In this document: piece by piece, positions 14,743-15,708 of the stretch
Layout of the letters: every line of letters begins with the position of its first letter
Numbering within the stretch: position 1 is the stretch's first letter
Assembly (NCBI GenBank): GCA_030841245.1
Contig: JAVEDG010000165.1
Location: 1-15,708, forward strand
From: Actinomycetota bacterium
Lineage (GTDB): Bacteria; Actinomycetota; Actinomycetes; JACCUZ01
DNA length: 15,708 nt
Reading direction: 5' to 3'
The notes under the pieces: model-generated
Told to the model about the DNA's origin: nothing
The model's database searches: none
Seen by the model: the letters and a program-made list of their open reading frames with translations, nothing else
Made by a program: the position numbers and the translations under genes

Positions 14743-15641
14743 CCGAGTCCCCCTCTCGACAGAGCAGCCCATTCCTGGACAGACCGTACGCCGAGCTCGC
14801 CGCGGCCGAGTGCCTCGACACCCTGCACCGCCGCCGCCAGCTCCTGCACCGTGGTGATGATGGGCCGGTCCATGGCGATCGCGGCGGAGCGGATCTCGTA
14901 GCCGTCGGCGCGCGCGTCACGGCCCGAGGGTGTGTTGACGACCATGTCCACCTCACCCGCCAGGATGCGCTCGACGATCGTCGGCTCGCCGCCCGGGCCG
15001 GGACCGGCACTGTGCTTGCGCACCACCGCCGCCTCGACGCCGTTGCGGCGCAGCACGTCGGCGGTGCCCTCGGTCGCCAGCAGCTCGAAGCCGAGGTCGG
15101 CGAGCCGCTTCACCGGGAAGATCATCGCGCGCTTGTCGCGGTTGGCGACCGACACGAACGCCGTCCCCTTGGTCGGCAGCCCGCCGTAGGCCGCGGCCTG
15201 CGACTTGGCGAAGGCCGTGCCGAACGACGCGTCGATTCCCATGACCTCACCGGTCGAGCGCATCTCGGGACCGAGGATGTGGTCGACCCCGCGGCCCTCC
15301 ACGGTGCGGAACCGCTTGAAGGGCAGCACCGCCTCCTTCACCGAGACGGGGGCGCCGTCGGGCAGGTGCGCGCCGTCGCCCCCGGTCGGCAGCAGGCCCT
15401 CGGCGCGCAGCTCGGCGATGGTCGCGCCGAGCATGACCCGGGCTGCAGCCTTGGCCAGCGGCACCCCGGTGGCCTTGGAGACGAACGGTGCGGTCCGGGA
15501 GGCGCGCGGGTTGGCCTCGAGCACGTACAGCACGTCGGCGGCGAGGGCGAACTGCACGTTGAGCAGCCCGGTCACCCCGATCCCGCGGGCCAGTGCCTCC
15601 GTGTGCGCCCGGACCCGCTCGATCTCCTCGCGCCCGAGGGT
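14739..15641 (-). CDS. carB: Carbamoyl-phosphate synthase large subunit, C-terminal part only
   Basis: CarB makes carbamoyl phosphate from bicarbonate, ATP and ammonia for pyrimidines and arginine. About 300 C-terminal residues of a roughly 1,100-residue protein are present. The end of the second ATP-grasp unit reads [18 protein letters not shown], then GLLNVQFAL and [20 protein letters not shown]. The MGS-like allosteric domain follows, from about [20 protein letters not shown], with [21 protein letters not shown] and [10 protein letters not shown]. The stop overlaps pyrK (GTGA). The 5' side is not natural: upstream of about 15632-15644 the sequence becomes a copy of 14922-14998 in a different frame, and the carB frame meets a TGA at 15665-15663. 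The true upstream part of carB is missing from the window. Confidence 0.93.
   Translation of the reverse strand, partial: TLGREEIERVRAHTEALARGIGVTGLLNVQFALAADVLYVLEANPRASRTAPFVSKATGVPLAKAAARVMLGATIAELRAEGLLPTGGDGAHLPDGAPVSVKEAVLPFKRFRTVEGRGVDHILGPEMRSTGEVMGIDASFGTAFAKSQAAAYGGLPTKGTAFVSVANRDKRAMIFPVKRLADLGFELLATEGTADVLRRNGVEAAVVRKHSAGPGPGGEPTIVERILAGEVDMVVNTPSGRDARADGYEIRSAAIAMDRPIITTVQELAAAVQGVEALGRGELGVRSVQEWAALSRGGLG
14922..14998 (+). repeat. 77-bp direct repeat, copy 1 (inside carB)
   Basis: This is the native copy, in frame in the MGS-like domain of carB ([23 protein letters not shown]). It is identical to the last 77 bases of the window. Confidence 0.97.
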
Positions 15642-15708
15642 GTGTTGACGACCATGTCCACCTCACCCGCCAGGATGCGCTCGACGATCGTCGGCTCGCC
15701 GCCCGGGC
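15632..15708 (+). repeat. 77-bp direct repeat, copy 2 (window end)
   Basis: This is an exact copy of 14922-14998 in the same orientation, 710 bases away, running to the last base of the window. It follows the carB codons for REEIERVR but encodes the later MGS segment in another frame, with an in-frame stop for carB. An exact match of 77 bases that ends at the contig edge fits a de Bruijn graph k-mer overlap more than biology. Confidence 0.95.

Noticed and set aside
14739..15708. carB as a naturally truncated pseudogene
   Set aside because: The break coincides with an exact copy of nearby sequence that runs to the window edge, so an assembly artefact is the better explanation.

Overview
The window reads as a contig from a high-GC actinobacterium. 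Evidence for this is the strongly G+C-rich sequence, many GTG starts, actinobacterial-type genes (the integration host factor mihF, a PriA with no recognisable helicase ATP-binding motif, a Streptomyces-like peptide deformylase), and a gene order familiar from actinobacterial chromosomes: carB-pyrK-pyrD-pyrF / mihF-gmk-rpoZ-coaBC / metK / priA / def-fmt-rsmB / rpe / FMN riboswitch. The class 1B dihydroorotate dehydrogenase pair (PyrD+PyrK) and the type-1 PyrF resemble Streptomyces or Nocardioides/Frankia-like groups more than mycobacteria, but I cannot name a genus.

Layout from right to left, in the direction of transcription of nearly all genes (minus strand). (1) Pyrimidine block, 15641-12114: the C-terminal part of carB, then pyrK, pyrD and pyrF, each joined to the next by a 4-nt start/stop overlap, with a hairpin directly after pyrF. 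(2) Nucleotide, transcription and cofactor block, 11885-9421: mihF, gmk (8-nt overlap), rpoZ, coaBC, preceded by a plausible promoter. (3) metK, with its own promoter-like region, and then priA and a HAD hydrolase coupled by a GTGA overlap. (4) A plus-strand O-methyltransferase gene (4704-5351) that converges on the HAD gene and diverges from def. (5) The translation block def-fmt-rsmB (formylation, deformylation and rRNA methylation). (6) A plus-strand gene for a highly charged heptad-repeat protein (1072-1683), placed between rsmB and rpe. (7) rpe, then a complete minus-strand FMN riboswitch pointing left toward what should be ribD, which is not in the window.

Both ends of the window look abnormal. 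At the left end a second, partial FMN riboswitch lies in inverted orientation. It differs from the complete copy at three bases, all in one stem and all pairing-compatible, so it appears to come from a related but different locus or strain. At the right end the last 77 bases exactly repeat an internal piece of carB (14922-14998), and the carB frame breaks at the junction. The simplest reading is that the window is a whole assembled contig with chimeric or graph-artefact ends.

I did not find a convincing undescribed multi-gene system. The interior is conserved housekeeping DNA. The one gene of unknown function is the heptad-repeat protein. The other points worth a second look are regulatory: overlapping divergent -10 boxes, leaderless genes, a palindrome in the metK promoter region and hairpins at convergent stop codons.
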